A stretch of 64,000 nucleotides of DNA from NCBI GenBank assembly GCA_034359265.1, contig CP136892.1, positions 14,990,501 through 15,054,500 of the forward strand, in the 5' to 3' direction. The notes under the pieces were generated by a model. It was not told the DNA's origin. It did no database searches and saw only the letters and a program-made list of their open reading frames with translations. Of the stretch, positions 56,401 to 64,000 are shown piece by piece. The translations under genes and the position numbers were made by a program. Numbering within the stretch: the stretch's first letter is position 1; every line of letters begins with the position of its first letter. This stretch comes from Canna indica (taxonomy: Eukaryota > Streptophyta > Magnoliopsida > Zingiberales > Cannaceae).

Positions 56401-59400
56401 GCAAGGTAATTCTTCTATAACAGATTATTATGGACTACTTAATGGGCTTTGAATGTAGCAAGGATGCAGCTACATTGAATTCTTTTGTGGAAAGAGATCG
56501 AATTTTTGAATTTCTCTCTAGTCTAAATGAATATGACCCTATTAGGGTCCAAATTTTGGGAAGGGAGAAGTTACCTTCAATTTCTGAAGTCTTCCATATT
56601 GTTCGTGGAGAAGAAAGCCATAGGTTTGATTGCTTGATGAGAAGTCAACTGACGGATCAACCATGATGATAGCAAATCCTGCAAACCGGCCACCAAAAAC
56701 ACCTACAGCAACATCTGCACTTAATAGCTTCAAGCCTAATAAAGAAATCGTTGTGTAACTATTGCAAAAAATCTAGCCATACCAAGGAGAATTGCTTCAA
56801 GCTTCATGGAAAGGAACAAGTTTTAAGTCGTGCAGGTGGATTTAGAGGGATTCAACGTGGTAAAACAAACTTGGCTTCACCAGATGATACTAATGATGGA
56901 ACTCCCAAGAGTGCCGAAGATATTCAAACTTTTAGCAAAGAAGAGCTAGAACAATAAAGGTCCTTTCTTGATTCATCCAATAAGACTATTGGTACTTGTT
57001 CTCTTGCCCTAAATAGTATGCATCTAAATTCTCAATCTTTCCATTCTTCAAGTACATTTTCTGTAGGATCTTGGGTTGTTGATTCTGGTGCAACTGACCA
57101 TGTGACTTTTAGCCCAAATAATTTTTTAACATATCACCCTTCTTCTGGTAATCAAAAAACAATTTGATGGTTCTTATACCATAGTAGCATGTCATGGTGA
57201 AACTAAACTTCCCTCGTTACCTTTAAAAAATGTTTTGCATGTCCCAAAGCTTACCACCAATCTCCTCTCTATTAATAAACTCACCAAATACTTAAATTGC
57301 GCAATATCTTTCTCTAACACCCATCGTGTTTTTTAGGACCTTGCTATTGGGATGTATGGCGACTGATCTGCCCAAACCCTTTTATGTTGCGCTACGCAGA
57401 GTTTTCGGTGGTCAAGGGAGCAGCGCCCCTTACCAGGAGTGTGAGGGGGGGAGCCCCGGAGAATTTTTGGACCCTTTTGGCTGTGGGCCTATGTCCCCCT
57501 ATATAAACTCAAATGTAATAATTCTCTTGTATCCGAAAAACCCTAATAGTGAAGAACTTCTAGTGCGGCCGTGGAAGTAGGCAATTTCGCCGAACCATGT
57601 AAATCTTGTGTGTATTCTTGTGTGTTTCATATTTTCTCTTGTTTCTTATCTCTTGCGTTATATTTATTCCCAACACTTGGTACGGGGAGGACGATTGGAA
57701 TTGCTAAGGAACAAGGAGGGCTTTACCACCTTATTGGAATACATGATAAAGGTAATCAAGACAAGAGACTCTTGATTTCTTGTTCTCAAGGCCCCATGTC
57801 AGAAACCAATTCCTCTTCTTCTAAAATTTGGCTTCAACATAAACGTCTAGGTTATCCTCCTTTTAACGTCCTCAAATCTATGTTTCTCTCATTATTTTCA
57901 AATGTTTTAGTTGAGTCTTTCCATTGTGATGTTTGTGAATTTGCAAAACATCATCGTGTATCCTTTCATCCTAGCTCAATTAAGAGTGTTGAACCTTTCT
58001 CTCTCATTCACTCTGATGTTTGAGGCTCTACTAAAGTTTCTAATGTCACTGGAGCCCCTTGATTATAGAAGTCCAATAGAAATCCAATAGAAATAAATGT
58101 CGATTCCAAACTCATATTGATCTTAGAGATATGCTTTGGTTGCAGCATATCATAGAAGCCCCTTGATTAAATGTCGATTCCAAACTCATATTGATTATAG
58201 GTTGCCTTCTCGTGCCCCTTGATTATAGAAGTCCAATAGAAATAATGACTATTATGATTTATGAAAAGTCTTACCGGGTCTGTTGCTTTTGTTTATATTC
58301 ACAAACATCATCGCAATAAGCTTGATCCACGTGTTGTCAAGTGTGTTTTCCTCGGGTTATTCACATGATAAAAAAGGGTGTAAATGTTATCATCCTTCTA
58401 GTCATTGTTTTTTGTTTATATGGATGTCACCTTCCATGAAAATGAATCTTTCTTTGATGCTCATCACCTTCGGGAGGAGAGTAATAGGGAAGTTGAGTTA
58501 TTTGAGTTGGGTAACTTAAATATAAATCTTCATTCTGAATCTCCTTTACACTCTAATGCAGCTAAAGGTACTAACCCGTACTAACCCCAATAACTCTATC
58601 TCCCCCGAGTTAGGTACAGTTGAACAAGTTGAAAATGAGCTTACCACTCTTCCTTCCCATACCGTAATTGTACCCACAACTTTATCTGAACCAAACCAGC
58701 AACTACATCTGAACGTGTCCCTCACACCTCATCTAAATCAACAATAGTTGAACTACCGAGATCACCAATTTTGATTTACAAGAGGAAAGAGCCCAAGCTA
58801 GTCCAACAACAATCTCAAACGTCCAATTCTACTATAAGGAAAATGTCACAACTTCTATACCAGTATACCACTGCTCCTTTGAATAGTTGTGACCCTGACC
58901 TTGATGATTTACCTATTGCCTTGAGGAAAGGGAAAAGGTCTTATACTCAATACCCTATTTCTCTCTTTTTTCTCTTCAAAAAAATTGTCTATGCAACACA
59001 AGAGTTTTATAGCAACCTTTGATTCTATTAAAATTCCACAGTATATCATAAGAATTGGATTCAAGCCATGAAAGGGAAAATGAGTGCGCTGGAGAAAAAT
59101 GGCACATGTGACATTGTTGATTGGCCCAAAGAAAAGAAGCTTGTAGGATGCCGATGGGTCTACAATGTGAAGTACAAGGCAGATGGTACATTGGACAGAT
59201 ATAAGGCTAGGCCGGTGGCAAAAGGATATACTCAAACTTACAGGATTGATTATCAAGAGATATTTGCTCCAGTGGCAAAAATAAACACCGTAAGAGTTTT
59301 GTTGTCGCTTGCTGCACATTTTGGTTGGGAATTACAACAGTTTGATGTAAAAAATGCTTTCCTTCATGGAGACTTAGAGGAAGTGGTATACATGGAGGCA

Positions 59401-62400
59401 TGATTCAATTCCAATTGTAGAGGGGACAAGGTGTGTAAATTGAAGAAAGCCTTACGGGTTGAAGCAATCATCCCGAGCATGGTTTGGGAGATTCACAAGG
59501 CAATGTATGCATTGGGATATAGACAAAGCCAAGGTGACCATACACTATTTTTTTAAACACTCCTTGACAAAGCCAAGGTGACCATACACTGTTTTTTAAA
59601 CACTCACAAGGAGGTAAACTAACGGTTCTTCTTGTATATGTAGATGATATTGAGAGAGAAATTTTGAAGGAGAAACTAGCGGTGAAATAAAAGATTTGAG
59701 CAAACTAAAATATTTCCTTGGCATTGAAGTTGCCTATTCTAAACAAGGCATCTTTGTGTCACAAAGGAAGTATATTCTTAATTTACTAAAAGAAACTGGG
59801 GGCTGCTAGAGTTCCCATTGAGCAAAACCATAGAATGGGAACCGAAGAGAATAGTCTCATTGTTGATAGGACTCAATATCAGAGGAAGATTAATTACTTG
59901 TCTCATACAAGACAGACTAGGCATATGCTGCTAGTATTATCAGCCAATTTATGATGATTCACGAGAAAGACACCTACAAGCAGTAGACCAGATTTTACAA
60001 TATCTTAAAGCCACACCTGGAAGAGGGTTGTTATTCAAGAAATGTGGAGATTTATCCATAACAACAAAGGTGGAGATTTATCATGCGTGGAAGTGTACAC
60101 TGATGCTAATTATGTCGGGTCAATTATAGATAAGAGGTCAACCTCTAGTTAGTGTATGTTTTTTGGTGGGAACTTAGTGACTTGGCATAGTAAGAAACAA
60201 AACATTATGGCTGGATCAAGTGCAGAGGCTGAGTTTTGAGCCATGGCACAAGAAATTTGTGAATTACTGTGGTTGAAGATTGTCTTGGATGATTTAAGGG
60301 TAAAATGTAGTATTCCTATGAATGTACTCTATGACAATAAATCTGCTATTAGCATTGCTCATAATCCAGTCATGTTTGACAGAACTAAGCATATTGAGAT
60401 TGATCGACATTTCATAAAGGAAAAGTTAGATAGTAGTTTGATTACCATTTCATTTGTTCCCTTAGATCTTCAATTAGTTAGCATATGTGTTAACAAAGGG
60501 ATTGCCCACGGAAAAGTTTCAGAATCTCACTAGCAAGCAGGGAATGTTTGATATCCATTCACTAGCTTGAGGGAGTAAGATCCCACATTGATTATAATGT
60601 GTTGAAATAGCAGCTAGTGTGGCATTGGAAATATTAGGAGTTAATGCATTATTTATTGGAAACAATAAGATCCTAGGAAATAGTCTGATTCTTATTAATT
60701 GTTCTTGTAAATACAAGTTGTATTTATTTCTGCCATGTATATAAATATCAGTGGGCTGAATGAGAATTTATCAAGTCACCACTCAAACTCTATTATTTTC
60801 CTAGCCCTTTTTCAAGTATTTGCAATATCTGACTCTCCGTAATTACTTTTGCTTATAAGAAAAAATATATAATTGTGGGTTTTGAACACAAACAAACCTT
60901 ATACCTAATTTTTTTTAAAAAAAAGCAGTATATGCAACCAAATGAATATGCGGTGTTTCTATTAAGAAGCTTGCTAATAGCTCTTGTTTTTACTTTATGC
61001 AACCTCAGAAAATGCAGCAAACACATCAGCAGCAGGGCAGGCTACTCATCAAGTGCAAAGATATTATGTGATTTCCAAGATAATTTTAGTACACTAAACT
61101 AACATAATTTAAATGCCAAGAAATTATTTTCTTTAAAATTGCACTAATGTGGCAAGATCGGAGCCCTACTATATTATGAGTTATGGGCATGATGACCATG
61201 TGCATAGCATGTTAGATAGAATATGCATACGAAATTCATGTCTTAACAAAGCATGATCTGAGCTTCTATCAGCTACTAAAAAGTCTGTATCCGTGTCATC
61301 CCTACAGTTGTTTCGTTTAGTTCCCACAAATTAATGAGAAGTGCTTCTCTCCAATGGAATCCAAAAAAATATTTGTTGTTTATCCTTCATTTGATTTCTT
61401 AAGACACTTTACCAGAATATATCTAGAAATAATTTATAGTTATCAGTTATACATCTTGATAAGATCAGTATCAAATAGGTACTGAAAAGATACTTACAAA
61501 GGAGGAAGATTCAAAGCCTTTGATATATAATCAAGAACCACTTGCTCTTCTAAGACTACAAGGTGCTCAATTCTTGGTAGCTGATTATGTAACAGACATG
61601 GGAGCAATCGATTATATTTTATAAACCTGAATAAAAGATGTAATTTTAATGTAAGAGAAATATCATAAGTAGGATTTCGACTTATGATGTTACAAGCATA
61701 CAATTAATTGTTAATTTTTCCATAAATTGCTAAAACTAAGCAAAATCTTGATAATACTCTGACCAAAGCATATCTCTAAGATAATACCTAAATTATGTAC
61801 AACTAGCAATATACCAAACTAAATAACCAAATCAAAAACCAATATCACGAATTGTCTACATTTGAGAGAATACATAGAAAATAGCAAAAAGAATACTATA
61901 TGCAACATGCTTGCTAGTTTATTTGTACATGAATAACAATTCTGACAGCAAATTCTATTAGTTTACACTTGACATCCAAATATATCTGACCTATATGCAT
62001 AATACTCTGACGGCTTAAGTTCATTATGCAGTTGCCCTACCAACAGCCTCTACCTGAACCAGTAAGGTTTGAGCTTTCCGGGTGCAACAATTACCTTATA
62101 CATTTTATTATTTTAACACTTGAAGGAGAAAATATAGGTCAAATTCGCTAGTGAAGTCGAAAGCCAAAAGATTCTTATATAATTTTGAGCCCCTTGAGGT
62201 ATCCATTCACTTTTAATTGTTTATTTGCATCAATAAGCACTTCAATCCTCACTGAGCTTGTACCTTTCATCTAGTACCACACAAACGCTATAGGGCCTCA
62301 CTGCTGCCATGGAATTTCTATTCCAAAGTCCAAACAACTAATGGTATTATGAAACCTTCCTTGCCCAATAATGTCTTTAGTAAAGTTTGAACTTAAGTAT

Positions 62401-63048
62401 ACATTCAGCTTTCTTTGTTGAAGTGAGTTTCAGATCTATTCTTACAATAAATGATAGAATATACTGCTTAGGGATCAGCTTACAATCATGGCATTCTTTT
62501 TCTTCTACAACTCTAATTTATATGTGGCTAACTCAGAAGTCATGAACTGAGACACTAAATGTGCAGACTGAGAGAAGGGACAACTTTAAATGCTTAACCA
62601 TGCTTGACAATGAAGTTTCTTAAGAGGTGAGAACTAAGTTGAAAAATAAAAATTGCAAAAAGTACAAAGCTTCAGTATATGACTAAAACTGAAAAGAATC
62701 AAAAGAAATTCACTTCAAAAGAGTACAACCGGCTCACAAGCTGAACCATGACCAGGATAATTTAACAAGATAGGGAGACAAAGCATATTACCCATGAGCT
62801 GATGAAGAATCACTCACAACTGTGGCAGCCTTCATAATTGAGGAGTGTGGAACGGAGGCCTTCTTTCTCGATGCCAAGCATGATTCTGCCCCGTTTTGGT
62901 GGTGATTCTTTTTGTTAGATGCAATGCTAGATGAACTAGTAAGGGCTATGGAAGCCATTAGAGCTCTACGGCAACACCTTGACCCCCATATAGGCAAGAG
63001 CAATGAATTTGAGAGCATAGGTGCGAAGATTACTGTGGAAGTAGCCAT
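38202..63048 (-). CDS. RNA pseudouridine synthase 6, chloroplastic-like (RluA family), 9 exons
   Basis: Exons (transcription order): 63048-62792, 61626-61498, 55186-54932, 54710-54629, 51395-51280, 51203-51149, 40080-39969, 39186-39017, 38477-38202. They total 1,452 bp, one open frame of 483 codons plus stop, all GT-AG. Residues 1-85 look like a chloroplast transit peptide (Ser/Arg-rich). An S4-like segment with '[20 protein letters not shown]' follows. The catalytic motif 'HQIDNCTEG' places the presumed catalytic Asp at about residue 274. C-terminal blocks include 'LLTGKTHQ', '[11 protein letters not shown]' and '[10 protein letters not shown]'. The family isomerises uridine to pseudouridine in RNA. 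The protein closely follows Arabidopsis At4g21770 as I recall it. The ATG has an in-frame stop just upstream. Introns 2, 4 and 6 are swollen by transposons. Confidence 0.9.
39017..39186 (-). CDS. Synthase exon 8
   Basis: Acceptor TTTGCAG|AT, donor CATCAG|GTAAAT. Encodes '[17 protein letters not shown]' to '[10 protein letters not shown]'. Confidence 0.92.
39969..40080 (-). CDS. Synthase exon 7
   Basis: Acceptor GTACAG|G, donor GAAG|GTAAGA. Encodes '[19 protein letters not shown]' and '[17 protein letters not shown]'. Confidence 0.9.
40790..41407 (+). repeat. Gypsy 5' LTR, interrupted by a TRIM
   Basis: With the TRIM removed, 'ctatggttgaaaacatgtata' and the following 220 bp match 48241-48480. 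The left edge is uncertain because similarity fades above 40790. Confidence 0.7.
40869..41180 (-). mobile_element. TRIM element, 312 bp
   Basis: Two ~85-bp direct repeats (40869-40953 and about 41091-41180: 'cttaagctcttaagaaagat' and its variant) flank ~137 bp. That interior has 'caggacctcctactctggctc' and a purine tract (minus GTGAGGAAGAG). Ends are TGTTAA...TTAACA in the better copy. Flanks GTTGA/ATTGA look like the 5-bp duplication, and removing the insert restores LTR continuity. No coding capacity. Confidence 0.78.
41412..41423 (+). promoter_or_regulatory. Primer-binding site of the Gypsy element
   Basis: TGGTATAAGAGC, 11/12 to the Met-tRNA-type site, just inside the 5' LTR. Confidence 0.8.
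41424..41883 (+). pseudogene. Gypsy gag N-terminal relic
   Basis: Broken plus frames after the primer site (for example '[16 protein letters not shown]'). Continues after the hAT insertion at 44705. No intact frame. Confidence 0.5.
41985..42018. repeat. (ACAT)n microsatellite
   Basis: Eight or nine tandem ACAT units. Confidence 0.95.
42215..42480. repeat. Purine-rich low-complexity tract
   Basis: Imperfect 'gaaagaaagaaacagaaaaaa' repeats. The Phe-rich minus-strand frames here are artefacts of this composition. Confidence 0.9.
42548..43205. mobile_element. hAT-type element, 658 bp, TSD GTCAGTGT
   Basis: Ends CATGGTTTAAAAAATC and (inverted) CATGGTTTAAAATCTT. Perfect 8-bp duplications GTCAGTGT lie at 42540-42547 and 43206-43213. 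It is packed with CGGTA/TACCG palindromic words and contains a hairpin of 'ttatgttgc(g/a)ctacg' repeats at 42900-43010. Shares its ends with the MITE at 53289-53766. Confidence 0.88.
43736..44560. mobile_element. Foldback element with ~380-bp inverted arms
   Basis: Left arm 'gaagtgcaaatttggtccta' and right arm its reverse complement, continuing with few mismatches to the centre near 44150. Repeated 'atttggtcctat' blocks occur in each arm. No coding sequence. Lies inside the hAT element at 41892-44696. Confidence 0.82.
44880..45215 (+). pseudogene. Gypsy gag C-terminal relic with zinc-finger-like end
   Basis: '[20 protein letters not shown]' then 'LTRLYE' fit the retrotransposon gag domain. 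A later frame reads '[15 protein letters not shown]', a degraded CX2CX..HX..C-type finger in which one Cys and the His are lost. Frameshifts separate the parts. Confidence 0.7.
45217..45735. other. Insert in the Gypsy element, hAT-like left end only
   Basis: Begins 'accatagtttaaaatctca', like the CATGGTTTAAAATCTC ends elsewhere in the window. It separates gag from RNase H. A matching right end was not found. Contains an AT-rich stretch with no ORF. Confidence 0.4.
45745..46010 (+). pseudogene. Gypsy RNase H relic
   Basis: Broken frames give '[13 protein letters not shown]', '[10 protein letters not shown]', 'QQKWV' and '[10 protein letters not shown]', the C-terminal RNase H motifs of Gypsy pol. 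RT proper is missing upstream. Confidence 0.75.
46011..46830 (+). pseudogene. Gypsy integrase relic
   Basis: 'SMDFVEGLP' near 46370, then '[12 protein letters not shown]', '[16 protein letters not shown]' and 'YSSPYHP' (46417-46665), the catalytic core with the first and second acidic residues visible. 'PFQIVYGRA' near 46800 is the C-terminal end. In-frame stops occur at about 46400 and 46664. Confidence 0.82.
46828..47230 (+). repeat. Gypsy-related LTR, possibly chimeric
   Basis: Its first ~45 bp ('cgcctttcccaacaaaa') resemble the 3' LTR start at 48138, but the rest differs. A TATAAATA box is near 47103. It ends 'acataaca' directly before a primer site. It either starts a second element or is a recombinant LTR. 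Confidence 0.5.
47234..47245 (+). promoter_or_regulatory. Second Gypsy primer-binding site
   Basis: TGGTATTAGAGC, 11/12 to the Met-tRNA-type site. Confidence 0.75.
47276..48130 (+). pseudogene. Second Gypsy gag, frameshifted
   Basis: The first segment (47276-47644) has a coiled-coil start and '[15 protein letters not shown]'; the second (47714 on) has '[15 protein letters not shown]', '[12 protein letters not shown]' and '[10 protein letters not shown]', all typical of Gypsy gag. A stop at 47642-47644 and a later frameshift break it. A polypurine tract (AAGGGGGAGGAAT) at 48125-48137 precedes the 3' LTR. Confidence 0.78.
48138..48487 (+). repeat. Gypsy 3' LTR
   Basis: TGATACAACCG...GGGTCCTAACA. 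Its second half matches the 5' LTR at 41181-41400. Starts directly after the polypurine tract. Confidence 0.75.
48543..49181 (-). repeat. 3' LTR of the gag-only element
   Basis: 639 bp, about 40 bp shorter than the other copy owing to small indels in the 'gataattaccactctaac' repeats. Confidence 0.9.
49190..50352 (-). pseudogene. Gag of the gag-only element
   Basis: Starts at ATG 50350-50352 ('[18 protein letters not shown]', coiled coil). A frame change near 50125 leads to '[17 protein letters not shown]', the Gypsy gag core. A stop at 49880 precedes '[20 protein letters not shown]' and '[10 protein letters not shown]'. Near 49400 is '[12 protein letters not shown]', the end of a gag zinc-finger. 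One frameshift and one stop are the main damage. No protease follows. Confidence 0.8.
50358..50369 (-). promoter_or_regulatory. Primer-binding site of the gag-only element
   Basis: Minus-strand TGTTATCAGAGC, 11/12 to the Met-tRNA-type site, five bases inside the 5' LTR. Confidence 0.8.
50374..51053 (-). repeat. 5' LTR of the gag-only element
   Basis: 680 bp, near-identical to 48543-49181 over most of its length. Confidence 0.9.
51149..51203 (-). CDS. Synthase exon 6
   Basis: A 55-bp exon. Acceptor TTCTGCAG|T, donor ATTAGG|GTATGT. Encodes '[18 protein letters not shown]'. Only a 76-bp intron separates it from exon 5, whereas the next intron is 11.1 kb. Confidence 0.88.
51280..51395 (-). CDS. 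Synthase exon 5 (catalytic motif)
   Basis: Acceptor CTTTAG|GTAGGA, donor GGCTG|GTTAGT. Encodes '[10 protein letters not shown]...[10 protein letters not shown]', including the RluA motif with the catalytic Asp. Confidence 0.9.
51396..52120. other. Intron 4 sequence, nothing recognised
   Basis: AT-rich intron DNA; no repeat family identified. Confidence 0.4.
52124..52853. mobile_element. MITE-like inverted-repeat element in intron 4
   Basis: Left 'gcgtgacaaatacaccaaac...aacttttcaaaat' is the inverse of right 'attttgaaaagttgttcc...ggtgtatttgttacacc'. About 50-bp arms with an AT-rich centre. No target duplication found; edges are approximate. Confidence 0.6.
53289..53766. mobile_element. hAT-type MITE, 478 bp, TSD GTTTTAAT, in intron 4
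   Basis: Starts CATGGTTTAAAATCTCG and ends GAGATCTTAATTCTTG. Perfect 8-bp duplications lie at 53281-53288 and 53767-53774. Shares its end sequence with the element at 42548-43205. Confidence 0.85.
54629..54710 (-). CDS. Synthase exon 4
   Basis: Acceptor TAATCAG|G, donor TTCA|GTATGT. Encodes '[13 protein letters not shown]' and 'VVLDKPA', the conserved 'DKP' block before the catalytic region. Confidence 0.9.
54932..55186 (-). CDS. Synthase exon 3
   Basis: The acceptor TATGAAG|G was chosen because it keeps '[16 protein letters not shown]' in frame; the alternative TTGCAG eleven bases on would break it. Donor CAAG|GTAAAT after 'VHVHPKRFP'. Confidence 0.9.
55525..55855 (+). repeat. Copia 5' LTR (intron 2)
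   Basis: Matches 60573-60836 with several indels, including an extra partial copy of 'aatgtgttggaaactc'. Right edge uncertain by ~20 bp. Confidence 0.75.
55985..56956 (+). pseudogene. Copia gag (intron 2)
   Basis: Frames give '[20 protein letters not shown]', '[13 protein letters not shown]', '[14 protein letters not shown]' and '[11 protein letters not shown]', then a CX2CX4HX4C knuckle '[14 protein letters not shown]' near 56752-56793. At least three frame breaks. Confidence 0.82.
57060..57335 (+). pseudogene. Copia protease relic (intron 2)
   Basis: '[15 protein letters not shown]' with the protease DSGA at 57081-57092, then '[22 protein letters not shown]', the usual linker to integrase. 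One base change in frame follows the protease motif. Confidence 0.8.
57337..57690. mobile_element. Probable solo LTR inserted in the Copia pre-integrase region
   Basis: About 350 bp split the pre-integrase reading ('...FxDLA' | '[19 protein letters not shown]'). The insert ends 'tattcccaaca', has a CTATATAAACT box at 57501 on the plus strand and a GC-rich 'gggggagccccgg' stretch, all LTR-like. Its exact start and target duplication are unclear. Confidence 0.5.
57691..58500 (+). pseudogene. Copia integrase relic, core deleted (intron 2)
   Basis: '[19 protein letters not shown]' and '[16 protein letters not shown]' form the zinc-binding domain, and 'FSLIHSDV' starts the core. Then, after short duplicated pieces at 58060-58240, it jumps to the C-terminal '[17 protein letters not shown]' near 58350. 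The catalytic core is missing. Confidence 0.8.
58540..60000 (+). pseudogene. Copia reverse transcriptase relic (intron 2)
   Basis: The 111-codon frame 59068-59403 has '[21 protein letters not shown]', '[12 protein letters not shown]' and '[14 protein letters not shown]'. The catalytic 'LLVYVDD' lies at about 59629-59649 after a frame break and a short duplicated stretch (59520-59600). The later '[12 protein letters not shown]' is recognisable. Not functional. Confidence 0.85.
60080..60540 (+). pseudogene. Copia RNase H relic (intron 2)
   Basis: '[11 protein letters not shown]', '[20 protein letters not shown]', '[14 protein letters not shown]' and '[16 protein letters not shown]' follow the Copia RNase H order, with stops near 60151 and 60237. 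Confidence 0.85.
60573..60836 (+). repeat. Copia 3' LTR (intron 2)
   Basis: Follows the polypurine tract; similar to 55525-55855. Confidence 0.75.
60841..61497. other. Intron 2 remainder, nothing recognised
   Basis: AT-rich intron DNA between the Copia element and exon 2. Confidence 0.4.
61498..61626 (-). CDS. Synthase exon 2
   Basis: Acceptor TTATTCAG|G, donor TTT|GTAAGT. Encodes '[20 protein letters not shown]' through 'KALNLPP'. Confidence 0.9.
61627..62791. other. Intron 1, no repeat recognised
   Basis: 1,165 bp between exons 1 and 2; no coding segment or mobile element seen. Confidence 0.5.
62792..63048 (-). CDS. Synthase exon 1 (transit peptide)
   Basis: Starts '[15 protein letters not shown]'. 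Donor GG|GTAATA; ends two bases into a Gly codon. Few acidic residues and many Ser/Arg at the start fit plastid import. Confidence 0.82.
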
Positions 63049-64000
63049 TTTATACTAATTTGTCCTCTTCCTGTTCCTCTTTCTATGCTGGTGGAGTGTT
63101 TTTAATTAACCTGTTATAGAAGATATTAATCAAAGAGATGGTGGCAATTGCTCCACAGCCACCACTTGATGATGCAAGTTTTTATACAAGAATGAAAACA
63201 GAAAAAGAAGTAGAATCTCATACAGACACTAACTGTAAATCGTAAAAACCACCATAGTCATAACAGTTAATAACATACATTTTTGTTTCTTTTTAATCAG
63301 ATTATTGCTAACTGTTTGTCTCATTAATCATAAATTTTGGAGATTTTTGTAAACTGAAGTAAGGATGAATAACTTGATATAGAGGAATCAGCTAACCTAA
63401 CCATGTAGGTATTCTACATATTGAAACCAACTTTGAACAGCCAATTCTGTGATGATTAGCTCCAGATAGATAAATCAATTACTCAGATGGATTGGCTGAA
63501 TATGAAAGAATTACTAGATGCTAACACGAGTCGCCAGTCTCAAGAGCATCTTGCACAGTGAAAGAATAGCGACTGACAAATAAACTTAAAAACACTTAAC
63601 AATAAGGAAAACAAAAAAGTCGTTCCTTGAATAACATAAAACACAAAGGATTAGATTAGAGGCTGCATCAAGTTTACACCGAGTCTCAGAATATTCGGGG
63701 CAACCATTTCCGCGTGCATAGGTTAGGTTTATTTATTGAAAAGCTTATATATGATGTGGACTCAACCAAACTCGGAGAGCAAGTTCGAAGAAAATAATAT
63801 ATCCTTAGAGTATTAGCCAACTAGAACTCTGGACAACGAAAAGCTCAAAATACAAGAAAGAAAGAGTAAAAAGAAGAAAACTCGCTGTCTTTGGTAATTT
63901 AGTATTGCTGATCTTTCAATCGCCAAGCAAAGAGATTTGTACAAAAAACAGAGCATCAATTGTTGAAGCTCCAACCTTGAAAGCAATTACTTCACATAAT
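63049..64000. other. Upstream flank of the synthase gene
   Basis: Contains the presumed promoter and 5' UTR. No second gene is supported. Two short minus-strand open pieces near 63,530-63,580 and 63,640-63,720 have exon-like looks but no family match I can name. Confidence 0.35.

Larger units (their letters stand above)
55525..60840 (+). mobile_element. Degraded Copia retrotransposon in intron 2
   Basis: Two LTR-like repeats (about 55525-55855 and 60573-60836: 'gatcccacattgattataat...gtgggctgaatgagaattta') enclose plus-strand gag, protease, pre-integrase, partial integrase, RT and RNase H relics. Most of the integrase core is deleted. Stops and frameshifts are frequent. It is antisense to the host gene. 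A polypurine tract (GAGGGAGTAAG) precedes the 3' LTR. No clean target duplication was found. Confidence 0.85.

Noticed and set aside
57337..57690. Cassandra-type TRIM carrying 5S rRNA sequence
   Set aside because: Considered because of size and position, but the 5S A, IE and C box wording is absent.
63530..63720. Possible exons of a second minus-strand gene
   Set aside because: Short open pieces with passable splice-like borders, but no recognisable protein family and no consistent frame between them.

Overview
The window is nuclear DNA of a flowering plant. The evidence is a chloroplast-type pseudouridine synthase gene with nine GT-AG exons, a small CYSTM gene, plant Copia, Gypsy and LINE relics, many hAT elements with 8-bp target duplications, and an endogenous badnavirus-like pararetrovirus. 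I cannot name the lineage from the sequence. The DNA is AT-rich and dominated by nested transposable elements. Only two host genes are well supported, and both had to be assembled from splice signals because their exons are short.

Layout. 0-2.15 kb: minus-strand LINE reverse transcriptase relic. 2.16-7.73 kb: decayed gag-like coiled-coil region followed by a ~184-bp tandem repeat array, split by a 2.1-kb solo LTR (TSD GGTGA). 7.73-14.81 kb: minus-strand SIRE-like Copia element with gag but no recognisable pol. 14.81-20.61 kb: minus-strand badnavirus-like provirus (P2-like, movement, coat, protease, reverse transcriptase and RNase H regions), broken by three in-frame stops and one frame offset. 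20.64-21.27 kb: LINE endonuclease relic with an internal tandem duplication. 22.18-28.30 kb: minus-strand Copia with both LTRs (TSD TCCTT), its gag split by two hAT elements and its RT domain deleted. 28.3-33.6 kb: foldback elements, TA microsatellites, and a 2.2-kb hAT-type element holding a solo LTR. 34.20-34.86 kb: a three-exon CYSTM gene (+). 35-37.7 kb: MITE-rich spacer.

38.20-63.05 kb (minus strand): a nine-exon gene for a homologue of Arabidopsis RNA pseudouridine synthase 6, chloroplastic. Its reading frame is open for 483 codons across all exons. Intron 6 (11.1 kb) holds a Gypsy relic, a 312-bp TRIM, a 2.8-kb hAT composite with further elements inside it, and a 2.5-kb gag-only LTR element (TSD CAGAC). 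Intron 2 (6.3 kb) holds a degraded plus-strand Copia. Intron 4 holds MITEs. Coding sequence is about 6% of the gene span.

How the parts relate: the two host genes converge (CYSTM rightward, synthase leftward). The mobile elements give a relative order of events from nesting: for example LINE, then provirus and LTR elements; Copia, then hAT elements in its gag; Gypsy, then a hAT, then smaller elements within that hAT. None of the retroelements or the provirus appears able to make all its proteins as it stands.
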